This document shows positions 1 through 8,796 of a stretch of 64,000 nt of DNA, piece by piece. The notes below the pieces were generated by a model. It ran no database searches. It was not told where the DNA came from and worked only from the letters and a program-made list of their open reading frames with translations. This DNA is from an uncultured bacterium (GTDB lineage Bacteria; Spirochaetota; UBA4802; JAGODF01): NCBI GenBank assembly GCA_937921485.1, contig CAKZSV010000045.1, positions 28,185 to 92,184 on the forward strand, in the 5' to 3' direction. Position numbers and translations under genes: made by a program. Every line of letters begins with the position of its first letter. The stretch's first letter is position 1.

Positions 1-152
1 ATATCCATAGCGGCTTTTACCGCTGCTTCTTTTGTTGTAACAAGCGTTTCCCTTGTGATTGTCACTCCCGCTTTCGCGATCACACGCTTTGAGTCGTATT
101 CCGAAAGGGCTTTCTGCTTCTTCTTCATCGCTTCGAGAATAATTTCTTTCAT
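1..152 (-). CDS. CoA ligase (acetyl-CoA synthetase, ADP-forming type) beta subunit, ATP-grasp domain, partial
   Basis: Only the first 50 or so residues are in the window; the gene continues beyond the left edge. The translation starts MKEIILEAMKKKQKALSEYD and continues with a segment reading SKRVIAKAGVTITRE, which resembles the opening of the ATP-grasp_5 domain of NDP-forming acyl-CoA synthetase beta subunits. That domain transfers phosphate between ADP/ATP and the phosphohistidine of the alpha subunit. The ATG at 152 overlaps the stop of the upstream alpha-subunit gene in an ATGA arrangement, so the two are translationally coupled. The functional call rests on the short N-terminus plus this neighbour. 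Substrate is unknown (acetate or another short acid). Confidence 0.75.
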   Translation of the reverse strand, partial: MKEIILEAMKKKQKALSEYDSKRVIAKAGVTITRETLVTTKEAAVKAAMD

Positions 153-1624
153 TGCAACCTCCCGATTTTCTGCAGATATTTCGCGTATCCATACTGCTTT
201 GCCAGGCACCGTACTGCGTCTTCCGGCGTTTTAAAAATCATTGCGCGGTATTTTCCTTTTTTATCAGATCGATGAATAACGGGTTGATCGGGTGGCGAAA
301 CCAGCGCAACAGGATAAATCGGCTTATTGTACTTTTCCATCAGATCGGCGATGGTATCAAGAAAGGCGGACTGAAGTCCATCCAGACGGCGTTCCATTTC
401 CGCAAGATCCAACTGCACATCCTTACCGAGCTTAATCGCAGCATGATACAGCCGCAACACCGTTTTGAAGGAATTGATGACGCCCAAAAATATAATCGCG
501 TCATACGAATCGGAAGCTGCCATTGCTTCAACCGACTCCCTGAAAAGATGCGGATCAGGCTGCCCCACCAGATCGACCGGATTGCCCTTGCTCCAGAAAT
601 CCGGCAGCATTGCATTGAGCCGCTCCTTCACATCATCCGAAAGCGGGGGAAGCACCAGACCGTGTTCTTCGCACTCGTCGGCGGTAATAACGCCCCATCC
701 GCCTCCGAGAGTCACCACGCCGATTCTGTTTCCTTTAGGAAGCGGCATCGTATCGAACGCTGCCGCGAGCGTGAGCATCTCCGACTGCGTATCCACCATG
801 CACACTCCGCACTGCTCCATGGCCGATTTGAAAATTCGGATGCTGCCGGCAAGCGCCCCGGTATGGCTCATGGCTGCCTTTGAGCCGATGCCTGTTCTAC
901 CGCCTTTCAGAAGAACCACCGGCTTATTCGGCGTAGTCCTTCTGGCTGCTTCCATAAACGACCTGCCGTTGTCCACGCCTTCCACATACATGATGATGAC
1001 CGAGGTATCGCTGTCAGTATTGAAATAATCGAGATAATCCTCGCACATGAGCACCGCTTCGTTACCCGACCCTACGAATTTGCTGAGGCCAATGCTTTGC
1101 TGTTCGGCCCAGTACATAATTTGATTTCCCACATTGCCGCTTTGCGCCATTAGTGATATACCGCCCGGGGTGAGGCGCACATGCGAAAACATCGCATGGA
1201 GATTGATTTTGAAATTCGCCATTCCCATCGTGTTCGGCCCCACGATGTTCATTCCACGCGCGCTCGCGAAATCGCTTATTTTTTTCTCAAGTTCCTTTCC
1301 TGCCTCGTTTGTTTCGCTGAAACCGGATGAAACAATAACAACATTTTTTACATTGGCTGATGCGCATTGCTCCAGGACCGACGGAACCGAATGGGCGGGC
1401 ACGGTTATCACCGCCATATCCACCGGTTTGCTGATATCAGCGATCGTCTTGCTTACGTTTCTCCCATATATCACCTGGCTCGTGGTGGAAACGGGGTACA
1501 CTTCTCCGGTGAAGCCGCCCGCCATGATGTTTGAAATAATGATTGAACCCCATTTGAGAATATTTTCCGACGCTCCGATGACCGCAACCGATTCAGGATA
1601 AAAAAGCTTATTCAGGTCCTTCAT
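149..1624 (-). CDS. CoA ligase (ADP-forming type) alpha subunit, CoA-binding and ligase-CoA domains
   Basis: This 491-residue protein has an N-terminal Rossmann CoA-binding domain (VAVIGAS near residue 14, about 1-130), then succinyl-CoA-synthetase-like flavodoxin folds. The catalytic phosphohistidine is expected at His254 in the motif SHTGALAG. Together with the ATP-grasp protein that overlaps its 3' end it should form a two-subunit enzyme that interconverts acyl-CoA, ADP and phosphate with acid, CoA and ATP. Such enzymes are typical of anaerobic or fermentative energy conservation. The start codon is ATG with only a distant GGAG upstream. Regulation is not visible. Acetate is the default substrate guess; other acyl groups are equally possible. 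Confidence 0.85.
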   Translation of the reverse strand: MKDLNKLFYPESVAVIGASENILKWGSIIISNIMAGGFTGEVYPVSTTSQVIYGRNVSKTIADISKPVDMAVITVPAHSVPSVLEQCASANVKNVVIVSSGFSETNEAGKELEKKISDFASARGMNIVGPNTMGMANFKINLHAMFSHVRLTPGGISLMAQSGNVGNQIMYWAEQQSIGLSKFVGSGNEAVLMCEDYLDYFNTDSDTSVIIMYVEGVDNGRSFMEAARRTTPNKPVVLLKGGRTGIGSKAAMSHTGALAGSIRIFKSAMEQCGVCMVDTQSEMLTLAAAFDTMPLPKGNRIGVVTLGGGWGVITADECEEHGLVLPPLSDDVKERLNAMLPDFWSKGNPVDLVGQPDPHLFRESVEAMAASDSYDAIIFLGVINSFKTVLRLYHAAIKLGKDVQLDLAEMERRLDGLQSAFLDTIADLMEKYNKPIYPVALVSPPDQPVIHRSDKKGKYRAMIFKTPEDAVRCLAKQYGYAKYLQKIGRLQ

Positions 1625-2020
1625 ATCATTTGTTCTCGCTCCATAATTGTTATGGGCACAAACTCATCCCCGCTTCAATCGCTGATAATAATTTTCAGCA
1701 TCTCAATGCCGTATGCGTTGATGGATATGTCAATCATTTCTTACGTCATATCTGATATAAAACGGTGCACGAATTATATAGGTAAATGTATTCCTATTAA
1801 AGAATATATGCCTTGCGATTCAATCAGAATAAAAAAATTATTGACGCAATCTGAAAAGCCGAAAATATAGTATGAATGGAAATTTTGGCATTTATACAGC
1901 TCATTTGGAAAAAATGACGCAGTTTATTCTTCTTGTAAATGTATAATTATTTTATATCGTCAATGACTGAAACAATATAAGGGCACCTGTAAAATTGAAA
2001 CGGAATCCGGCACCGACAAT
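1625..2020. other. Divergent intergenic region
   Basis: This stretch separates the leftward CoA-ligase genes from the rightward M23 gene. It is AT-rich, has stops in all frames apart from short runs, and no ORF with a ribosome binding site. A candidate rightward promoter lies at 1841-1871. No RNA gene or repeat was recognised. Confidence 0.5.
1841..1871 (+). promoter_or_regulatory. Candidate sigma-70-type promoter for the M23 gene
   Basis: TTGACG at 1841-1846 and TATAGT at 1866-1871 are separated by 19 bases, slightly longer than optimal. It lies about 150 bases before the M23 start. Seen by eye only; transcription start unknown. Confidence 0.3.
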
Positions 2021-3034
2021 ATGGGATTAAATCCTTTTAAAGAATCGAACCTGAGCGACCTCCAGGCCGATATAATCGATTTTCTGCATCGGCACTTTGA
2101 TGATAAGCGGAAAAGATTGCGGCTCTGGTGGGACGACGTGCAGAAGAAGGGGCGTGAACGCATCACCATCATGTTCATTCCTCACTCAGAGAAAAAAATC
2201 ATCAATTTCCACGTTACCAAATTCAGTATTTTTTTCTTTCTCATTGCACTGGTGCTTTCGGTTTCCGTCACATCCATCGCAATAGTGCGACACACTTCAA
2301 CCGTAAAAGAAGTGTCAAAGTTGAAGATGTATAAATCCAACTCCCGCATTCAGATACAGAAATACCGCGAAGAAATCAACAGATTGTACGATGTGTTCCA
2401 GAAATTTAAGCCGGAGATTACCTATCTTTACTCGCTCACACCAGAAAATAATGTCGATTCTCTCTGGGCAAAGGGCGGAAATCCTCAGTCTGCGCCTGCA
2501 GCCGAACTTGAAGATCCGAACTCTCCTCCGATAGAAATCTTGAATACCGAAGAAATCGAAAGAGAGCTTAAAACGAGCAAGGAAGTCCTTAAAAAAATTA
2601 AGGCATTTTTGGAAACAAGGAAAAAAATTCTCGGCAACACTCCTTCTTCGTGGCCGGTAGAAGGCTACATCATTTCCCGATTCGGCATGCGCTCTTCCCC
2701 CCTCAACTTCAGGAATGAATTTCACGCGGGAATCGACATTGCCGCATTTCCTGGCGCGGAAATCAGGGCGACTGCCCCCGGCAAGGTCAATGAAGTGCGA
2801 TGGGATCCGGTGCTGGGTCTTACTGTTTCAATCAACCACAAATACGGTTTCATGACGCACTATTCCCACTGTCAGCGCGTCACCGTTGAGGTTGGAGATA
2901 AAGTCTCGAAGGGCGAAATTATCGGCTATGTGGGGAAAACCGGCAAATCATCCCGCCATCAATGCTTTTATCAGGTTAAAATTGGTACCGAGTTCGTTGA
3001 TCCTGTGCCATATCTCAACAGAATTTCTCAATAG
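2021..3034 (+). CDS. Membrane-anchored M23/LytM-like protein with degenerate active site
   Basis: A 337-residue protein: a charged cytoplasmic N-terminus of about 65 residues, one membrane helix at about 68-90, a coiled-coil stretch (about 95-205) and a C-terminal M23 (LytM) fold from about 210. In the M23 domain His235 and Asp239 (HAGID) and His283 match zinc or catalytic positions, but where active enzymes have HxH this protein reads QCF at 314-316 (adjacent His313 is off by one). Known degenerate LytM proteins such as EnvC act as activators of amidases rather than hydrolases; the same role is inferred here. The architecture fits a divisome or envelope scaffold. The start has no strong Shine-Dalgarno sequence. 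Confidence 0.8.
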   Translation: MGLNPFKESNLSDLQADIIDFLHRHFDDKRKRLRLWWDDVQKKGRERITIMFIPHSEKKIINFHVTKFSIFFFLIALVLSVSVTSIAIVRHTSTVKEVSKLKMYKSNSRIQIQKYREEINRLYDVFQKFKPEITYLYSLTPENNVDSLWAKGGNPQSAPAAELEDPNSPPIEILNTEEIERELKTSKEVLKKIKAFLETRKKILGNTPSSWPVEGYIISRFGMRSSPLNFRNEFHAGIDIAAFPGAEIRATAPGKVNEVRWDPVLGLTVSINHKYGFMTHYSHCQRVTVEVGDKVSKGEIIGYVGKTGKSSRHQCFYQVKIGTEFVDPVPYLNRISQ

Positions 3035-3271
3035 CAAAAAAACCGCAGATATTCCTTTTTAATCATCAGTTATTAAGTACACAAATTCCGCTGCACATGT
3101 GAAAAAATTATTTTGAAAAAATAGCCCTTCTGTATCATTTTTTCAAATATCTGAAAATTTCAAATTACAACTTCATCAATTTTCAATTATTATTTCTTGC
3201 AAAATTATCCCGCACATGAAAATAATGTTTCGTTGCAAATACATAGAAAACCGATAATACCTTTTTCGATT

Positions 3272-6001
3272 ATGGAATTTGTTACAATAATAAAAGAAAA
3301 TAAAGCGAAGTTCGAGCAATTCAACACATTGAAATTTCAACGGTTTCAGGAACTGCTTCCGAACATCAACGTGAAACGTGTCGTCAACGCGATTCCTTTT
3401 TTTCTGAGCGTAAACCACAAAAAATTACCGGGATTTATTGAGGGCGACGTTCCGTTCGGGATAGCGGGGTTCGAACCCGATGACGATACAAAAAAATTTA
3501 TCAAAGCGAAATACCCCGCAGTTAAGGCGGAAATCGATCCGCAAAATCGATTCATTCAGATGCTCGCCGTAATGGGAAGCATCGGCACCGTAGCCTACAA
3601 TAAAAAATCGGATTTCGATTACTGGGTCTGCGTGGACAAATCCAGCGTAAGCGCTGAGCAGTTTTCGAATTTCTTGCTGAAAGTCGAAGCCATTCAAAAA
3701 TGGGCATCCAGAGAGCTGGATGTGCCCGTTCATCTTTTTGTAAACGATATTGAAAGCATCAAGAACAATATTTTCGCCGAAGACGAAGAAGAGGCCTTCG
3801 GCTCAACGGTCGGGGCAGTACTGAAAGACGAATTTTTCAGAAGCTCGATCATCATTGCAGGGAAAATTCCTTTCTGGTGGGTGATGCCGACATTTGTCAG
3901 AGATGACTATAATGAATTCTTTTCAAGGCTTCCTCAGGAAATGAAAGAGAACGATTTCGTCGACCTCGGTAACCTTTATGAAATTTCAAAAGAAGATTTT
4001 TTAGGATCCGCATTGTTTCAGATAATCAAATCTCTCGGCAATCCTTTCAAATCAATTATTAAGCTCGGCGTTCTGGAAAAATATCTTTTCGGGGAAGAAT
4101 CATCCCTCCTCTCTCAAAAAATAAAAATAAACGTGCTGCGCGGAGCTATCGACGATACGTTGCTCGACTCCTATCTTTTCATGTTTCGCGAGGTGTTCGA
4201 TTATTACTCAAAAACCATATCCGATCCGGCACTGCTTGAGATTCTCAAGCTCAACCTCTACCTGAAAGCCGATCCCCAGATTTCACGCTATGCGGGGGTG
4301 AAGGACCAAAAAAACATTCCCTACAAAGTAAAAGCGATGCTCGTCTACGTCAAAGAATGGAAGTGGACGATGAAGGAAATCAAAGACTTTGACAACTTCG
4401 ACAACTGGGACTTCAATAAAGTGATGGATTTCTGGGATCGTGTCACAAAGTTCATGCTGATGAGCTATCAAAACATATCTCAGCAACTGCCTCGCCTCAA
4501 TCTTCAGACGAAAGTTTCGGAATCCGATTTCATGCTTCTTTCCAGAAAAATTAAAACCCATTTCCGTCGGGAAAAAGATAAAATCGACCAGCTCATCACT
4601 TTCAAGGACACACCCGGCGAATCGATTCTCTACGTCGAACCTGTCGATCAGGGCGTTCAAAATTCAGAGTGGCGGCTTTACAAAAGAGACCGTAGCGAAT
4701 CAGACGCATTCGTAACAACGACCATCAAAACAGACGCAAATCTTCTTAAGCTTTTGGCATGGGCGGCTTTTAATAAAATTTATGATCCCTCCTACACGCG
4801 CCTGAACCTTCAATCAGGCTACACCAGGATAAATCAGAATTCAGTTATTGAACTTTTAAATCAGATATCGGGATTCTTCTCTTCCGAAAAAACAAAGATA
4901 AAAAATGAATATTACCTTTCGGAATCATTCCGTCTTTTAAACATGATAATTATCAATTTTAACGTCGAAAATGCCGACGCTATTAAAACAATTCACCACC
5001 TGTATTTTACCAGCTGGGGAGAATCGTTCATACGAGAATATCATTCCGAAAACGAACTTCCCGCAATAATGAAAGACATTCTCTGCGACGGCTTGCGCCT
5101 GAAAAGACCTTTCGACGATTATATCTCAATTACAACGCCGGAGTCTTATAAAAAATATTATAAGACAATAATTGCGACATTTAAAGAGGCATACTCGCTC
5201 TTAATAGAAAACAATTCGGATGAATGCGCTCGTTTCATCACCCGCTTCGAAAATCAATATCACATCTTTTCAAGAGAAGGTTCTTCCATTACATGCGAAT
5301 CCCACAACAACATAACAAATCTTTTAGCTTCTCTTTCGCTGAAACCCAAGAATTCAATTTCCTACCGATTTTTCGGCGACGACCTGAAACTCAACACGCT
5401 GCAATCGATTTACCAGAACAAACGCCCCTTTTCGCTCACCGTTGTTTTTGAAGATGCTGCCGACAGAGTTGTATTCTATATCATAAACGAAACCGGAAAC
5501 TTTTTTTCACTGAACAAACCCTCTTCGATGAAGGATTTGTATCTTCTCAATATCTACGATTTTTGCAACAAAGTCACTGACTCGGTGAATAGGGCCACAG
5601 GAAGGGATGTTGTGTTGAAAGACAATTTTAAAATTGTTAAACTTAAAACCGACAAATTCGGCGCATCAACATTTACCGAAGTGACAAAACTCATTGAAGC
5701 GGAGTTTTTAGGGAAGTTTGCCGCAGACAACGCGCTTTCCATTGCCGTTCAGTATCAGAAAGACAACCCGCCATCCTATGAATTCCTTCTTCCCGGAAAA
5801 AAGAAAATTGCACCTGTTACTTTTAAAGATATTGCATTCATAGCAAAACAGATACAGGAATTGCAAAAACAGAAAATTGAAGTTCATCCAATTGTGAAGA
5901 TGATTTCTTTTCAGGGCAGCGGACGCCATCTGCAATCGAGCAATTATTATTTCTTCGAAAAATTTAAAATCGAATTTATGATTGAAAAGAGCCTGAGATA
6001 A
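3272..6001 (+). CDS. cyaA: Class I adenylate cyclase (CyaA-like)
   Basis: The first 400 residues resemble enterobacterial CyaA along their length: LPGFIEGDVPFGI, MGSIGTVAYNKKSDFDYWVC, then FGSTVGAVLKDEFFRSS and AGK. GS and the paired aspartates of SDFDYW are the nucleotidyltransferase-type catalytic residues (Asp139 and Asp141 if counted from the TTG at 3197, 25 less from the ATG used here). It makes cAMP from ATP in the cytoplasm. The remaining roughly 500 residues correspond to the regulatory part, with no phosphorelay or PTS-binding motif recognised. Start choice: the frame extends upstream to a TTG at 3197, but the family's usual short N-terminus fits the ATG at 3272; neither has a clear ribosome binding site. 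Class I cyclases are best known in Gammaproteobacteria. Confidence 0.85.
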   Translation: MEFVTIIKENKAKFEQFNTLKFQRFQELLPNINVKRVVNAIPFFLSVNHKKLPGFIEGDVPFGIAGFEPDDDTKKFIKAKYPAVKAEIDPQNRFIQMLAVMGSIGTVAYNKKSDFDYWVCVDKSSVSAEQFSNFLLKVEAIQKWASRELDVPVHLFVNDIESIKNNIFAEDEEEAFGSTVGAVLKDEFFRSSIIIAGKIPFWWVMPTFVRDDYNEFFSRLPQEMKENDFVDLGNLYEISKEDFLGSALFQIIKSLGNPFKSIIKLGVLEKYLFGEESSLLSQKIKINVLRGAIDDTLLDSYLFMFREVFDYYSKTISDPALLEILKLNLYLKADPQISRYAGVKDQKNIPYKVKAMLVYVKEWKWTMKEIKDFDNFDNWDFNKVMDFWDRVTKFMLMSYQNISQQLPRLNLQTKVSESDFMLLSRKIKTHFRREKDKIDQLITFKDTPGESILYVEPVDQGVQNSEWRLYKRDRSESDAFVTTTIKTDANLLKLLAWAAFNKIYDPSYTRLNLQSGYTRINQNSVIELLNQISGFFSSEKTKIKNEYYLSESFRLLNMIIINFNVENADAIKTIHHLYFTSWGESFIREYHSENELPAIMKDILCDGLRLKRPFDDYISITTPESYKKYYKTIIATFKEAYSLLIENNSDECARFITRFENQYHIFSREGSSITCESHNNITNLLASLSLKPKNSISYRFFGDDLKLNTLQSIYQNKRPFSLTVVFEDAADRVVFYIINETGNFFSLNKPSSMKDLYLLNIYDFCNKVTDSVNRATGRDVVLKDNFKIVKLKTDKFGASTFTEVTKLIEAEFLGKFAADNALSIAVQYQKDNPPSYEFLLPGKKKIAPVTFKDIAFIAKQIQELQKQKIEVHPIVKMISFQGSGRHLQSSNYYFFEKFKIEFMIEKSLR

Positions 6002-6013
6002 GAGCTCTTTTTA

Positions 6014-6032
6014 AAATCCTATTGTAGGGTTT
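6014..6032 (-). terminator. Weak candidate terminator between convergent genes
   Basis: An 8-bp stem (AAATCCTA / TAGGGTTT with one G-T pair) around a TTG loop lies between the convergent cyaA and the leftward gene at 6046. Only a short T run follows on the reverse strand, so terminator function is uncertain. Confidence 0.3.
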
Positions 6033-6045
6033 CCCCCATGAATAA

Positions 6046-6606
6046 TTAATATTCACCGCCGGGGAAATTGTCTTTAAAGAACCGCACTTTTTTCTTCTCG
6101 CTTTCGATATTGTTCTTACTGATGCTTCCCTTCTCAAGAGCGATATCTAAAAGTTTAATATGCTCATCCCCTGGTTTTATCTCTTCGGGTTTTTCCTGCT
6201 TCATGTTGTCCTGGAGCGCTTTCATCTTCTGATCGATAAGATCCTGCGTGACAAGCGGAACAGCTTCATCGAATGAATCGGTCTTCTCTTTCCTTTTTGT
6301 CTTTTTCTCCTTACTCTTTACCGCTTTTTGTTTTGAGACAATCGGTTCTTTCTTCGGTGTTTCTGCCGGTAGTAAGCCCGGTTCTTCCGATTCCTTATCT
6401 TCAAGAAATTCTTTAGGCGGATTCTCTATTCGGAGCTCCATCAGCTTTATTTTGTCCCCGAGAAGAATGTTTATCTGCTTCTCGATAGACATGTATATCG
6501 GCGTAGAAAAGGATTTATTCCTTGCAAGGGATTTTTCAAGCTTTCTGAGTTCCCGTATGTCCTCATCTATGCTTTCGATTTTTTTCAACACATGGACTAC
6601 TTTCAT
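6046..6606 (-). CDS. Hypothetical charged coiled-coil protein
   Basis: A 186-residue protein of no recognised family. It opens with about 60 residues of predicted helix rich in Leu, Ile, Glu and Lys (coiled-coil-like), followed by a low-complexity Lys/Glu/Pro linker (about 75-110) and a second helical segment ending in PGGEY. No signal peptide, membrane helix or catalytic motif is present, so it is probably cytoplasmic. GAGAGG sits 8 bases ahead of the ATG. It is separated from the upstream STAS gene by about 140 bases. Lysine-rich acidic-basic linkers of this type are common in spirochaete proteins; function unknown. Confidence 0.7.
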   Translation of the reverse strand: MKVVHVLKKIESIDEDIRELRKLEKSLARNKSFSTPIYMSIEKQINILLGDKIKLMELRIENPPKEFLEDKESEEPGLLPAETPKKEPIVSKQKAVKSKEKKTKRKEKTDSFDEAVPLVTQDLIDQKMKALQDNMKQEKPEEIKPGDEHIKLLDIALEKGSISKNNIESEKKKVRFFKDNFPGGEY

Positions 6607-6745
6607 GGCGTACCTCTCTTCGGATGATGACGATAATTCCCTTACCCCTTACAACAACTTTCGAATTAGGGCAAAATCGCTCATTTACAAAAATTTTGCT
6701 TATTCATATTCTAAAAGCCGATAAAGTCAAACCAATTTTCATTTT

Positions 6746-7414
6746 TTAAAAAATTATTGTCTGGTCCTTATCCACTGTAAATTCAGTATGGCATTCCGGA
6801 CAGAGATAGGTGCCACTTTGCTGGACCCTGGTAAATGTTCCGCATTCCGCACATTCAACCACGAGGGGTGTTTCAAATTTTGCACCGCTCATTCTTTCCA
6901 GGGTACCTTCAATTTCCTCCGGATGCAACTGTTCCGCATGCGATGGAGCGGAATGAATGTCTGCGGACGGCCTTTCCTCTTCGAGAACTTTAAACACCTC
7001 TATTGGTCGGGTAGTTGTTCCTGAATCGCTTTCCATCCGCCGCTCTCCGCTTTGCCTGAATTGCATCTGCTTCTCAAGCAGCATTTGTGCTTCTTTTCTG
7101 TTCTCAGTAAGTGAAATTAGCCGATCCAGACCCAGAATTGTAAATAGCGTTGAGAATTCTTCCGACGCACCGGCAAGCGCCATCATGCCATCGGCCGCAA
7201 CAATCTTTTTCTGTAAATACAGCAAAAGCCCGATTCCGGCTGAACTGCAGTATTCAAGTTCTTCAACATCAATTAAAATAAAAATTTTTCCGTTTTCCAG
7301 AAGCTGCACCACAAACGATTCGAAATCCCCGGCAGTTTCGCTGTCAAGCTGGCCCTTCAGCACTAAAAGTGAAATTTTCCCGCCGGAAATCTCCTGATGG
7401 TCAATAAATATCAT
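6746..7414 (-). CDS. STAS-domain protein with C-terminal zinc ribbon
   Basis: Residues 1-110 form a STAS domain as in anti-anti-sigma factors such as SpoIIAA; the motif YCSSAGIG places Ser58 at the usual phospho-serine position. A flexible acidic linker (about 120-180) leads to a C-terminal four-cysteine zinc ribbon: Cys188, Cys191, Cys205, Cys208 (CAEC...CPEC). STAS proteins of this kind sequester kinase/anti-sigma partners in a phosphorylation-dependent way; the zinc ribbon may add a protein or nucleic-acid contact. The gene lies 3 bases after the stop of the membrane sensor gene, so they are co-transcribed. GGAG stands 7 bases before the ATG. No cognate serine kinase or phosphatase lies next to it. 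Confidence 0.85.
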   Translation of the reverse strand: MIFIDHQEISGGKISLLVLKGQLDSETAGDFESFVVQLLENGKIFILIDVEELEYCSSAGIGLLLYLQKKIVAADGMMALAGASEEFSTLFTILGLDRLISLTENRKEAQMLLEKQMQFRQSGERRMESDSGTTTRPIEVFKVLEEERPSADIHSAPSHAEQLHPEEIEGTLERMSGAKFETPLVVECAECGTFTRVQQSGTYLCPECHTEFTVDKDQTIIF

Positions 7415-7417
7415 TTT

Positions 7418-8350
7418 TCAACTCCCATGAGTTCGTTTCCGCACCGGTATCGCATCCCGCACTGGCCTGGTCACATCGATACGATACTCATCAATGATTT
7501 CCTCATTCTGATTATTCCACACATCTTTTTGCGGGACCACAAATTCATCAAGCTGCACTGCAATCCACTTTTCCTCTCCTTTATTCGATTCCCATTCACG
7601 AATGCCGACGATTCGCTGCATTTTTCTGTACCGCAATACCACGAAGAATGAAATAATCAAAGCCAATCCAAAAGACGTGGCGCTTAATATTTTTATCAAC
7701 AGTATAGAATGCTCTGCAAGGGAATAAATCTCTCTGTAGATTCTCTCCTTGCTGATGAGAAAATTGACCGTACCAAGCGGCGCCTCCTTCCCTTTTTGAG
7801 CCGTGTAAACCGCCTTTGAAATGAGCCACCCCGTGGTGTCGATTCCCTCATAAAAATATTTCTTCAGCAGAAGCCTTTCATATTTTTTAAAAGGAATACT
7901 TTTCCCGATGATATTATAATCGATTATTTTTGTATCGGAAGCTTTTTCTCGAAGCGGCCCCAGTATGAGATCAGTATTGTAGGCAAATTCATCGCGTGCG
8001 ATATTTCCCTGAAGTTCCTTTTCCACTTCTTTGCGCGAATGCGCCACGATTTTTCCGCTTTCAAGAACGAAAAACGCCTCGTCGATCATGTTCTCTTCAA
8101 TTTTGGTATGAACCAGAGCTTTCAGCGCAGAATAATCATTGAGCTTGTGGCTCAGCGCCGCCAATCCCGCCAGAGACTCGGCAAGAGGAACAGCGTAGCT
8201 TTTTGTCGATACGACGATTCCGGCAATTCTTTCTCTGACAGAAAAATAAAAATATCCTGCCGTCACGAGAGTGGAAACGAACATCATAAACAGAAATAAC
8301 ACTATAAGCATGACAAAAGGGAAGCGTTGTGTATTTGGTTCTTTGCTCAT
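7418..8350 (-). CDS. Two-helix membrane protein with extracytoplasmic sensor-like domain
   Basis: About 310 residues. A first membrane helix (FVMLIVLFLFMMFVSTLV) lies near the N-terminus and a second at about 220-245 (ILSATSFGLALIISFFVVL); the roughly 170 residues between them would be periplasmic and resemble the alpha/beta sensor domains of bacterial receptors. The cytoplasmic tail of about 70 residues has no kinase, cyclase, HAMP or methyl-accepting domain. It is the first gene of a pair with the STAS protein (3-base gap), so a signal-input role for that protein is a fair inference. Start: the frame opens with a TTG at 8368, but the ATG at 8350 is preceded by AAGGA and is preferred. Family not identified. 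Confidence 0.65.
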   Translation of the reverse strand: MSKEPNTQRFPFVMLIVLFLFMMFVSTLVTAGYFYFSVRERIAGIVVSTKSYAVPLAESLAGLAALSHKLNDYSALKALVHTKIEENMIDEAFFVLESGKIVAHSRKEVEKELQGNIARDEFAYNTDLILGPLREKASDTKIIDYNIIGKSIPFKKYERLLLKKYFYEGIDTTGWLISKAVYTAQKGKEAPLGTVNFLISKERIYREIYSLAEHSILLIKILSATSFGLALIISFFVVLRYRKMQRIVGIREWESNKGEEKWIAVQLDEFVVPQKDVWNNQNEEIIDEYRIDVTRPVRDAIPVRKRTHGS

Positions 8351-8368
8351 GTTCCTTGCTGCGCTCAA

Positions 8369-8796
8369 TAAATTATGATGGTTCTATAAAACAACTTGAT
8401 TCTGCGCACTACAGGTCGCACATTCACTGCTGCCAATAATATGAAAATATGGAAGCGCAGTTGGTGCAGGGCACCCCCTGAAAACAATTCTTCACATATT
8501 ATTATCGGTAATCCTCCCTATCAAAAAGGGTAATTTTTTTAAAAGATTTTCACTCACTATGTTAAATAATAAGGGAACTTCTAAAAACTGTTTTTAATGA
8601 TGAAAGCGGTTTTTAGAGGTGTTCATAATAATCAATAAAAAATTATCAAAACTACATCATAATGAATAATACAATATCAAATTTATGGCAATATTATTTT
8701 TGTGCTTAATTTTTGAAGCTCCGTTGATTCAATTTTTACTTGAAATATTATGCGCCATCCAATGATGTTTAATTATCACTTTGCAGAGGAATAGCT
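8369..8796. other. Divergent intergenic region carrying a palindromic repeat
   Basis: About 430 AT-rich bases between the leftward sensor gene and the rightward chemotaxis gene. It holds one copy of the dispersed palindromic repeat (8573-8624). No gene, RNA or clear promoter was recognised in the rest. Confidence 0.5.
8573..8624 (+). repeat. Dispersed palindromic repeat, copy A
   Basis: Two imperfect inverted arms, GAACTTCTAAAAACTG and CGGTTTTTAGAGGTGTTC, flank a short centre, giving a 50-bp hairpin. The reverse complement of 30559-30610 is almost the same sequence over about 60 bases, and halves recur at 62871-62947 and 63748-63857. It lies between divergent genes. Size, palindromy and intergenic position suggest a REP/MITE-like element. 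Confidence 0.75.

Noticed and set aside
1652..1870. 72-codon ORF in the first intergenic region
   Set aside because: No ribosome binding site, low-complexity AT-rich codons, and overlaps the candidate promoter.
3465..3485. GGGTTCGAACCC-like TPsiC-arm sequence
   Set aside because: It lies inside the class I adenylate cyclase coding frame (GFEPDD) and no cloverleaf can be drawn around it.
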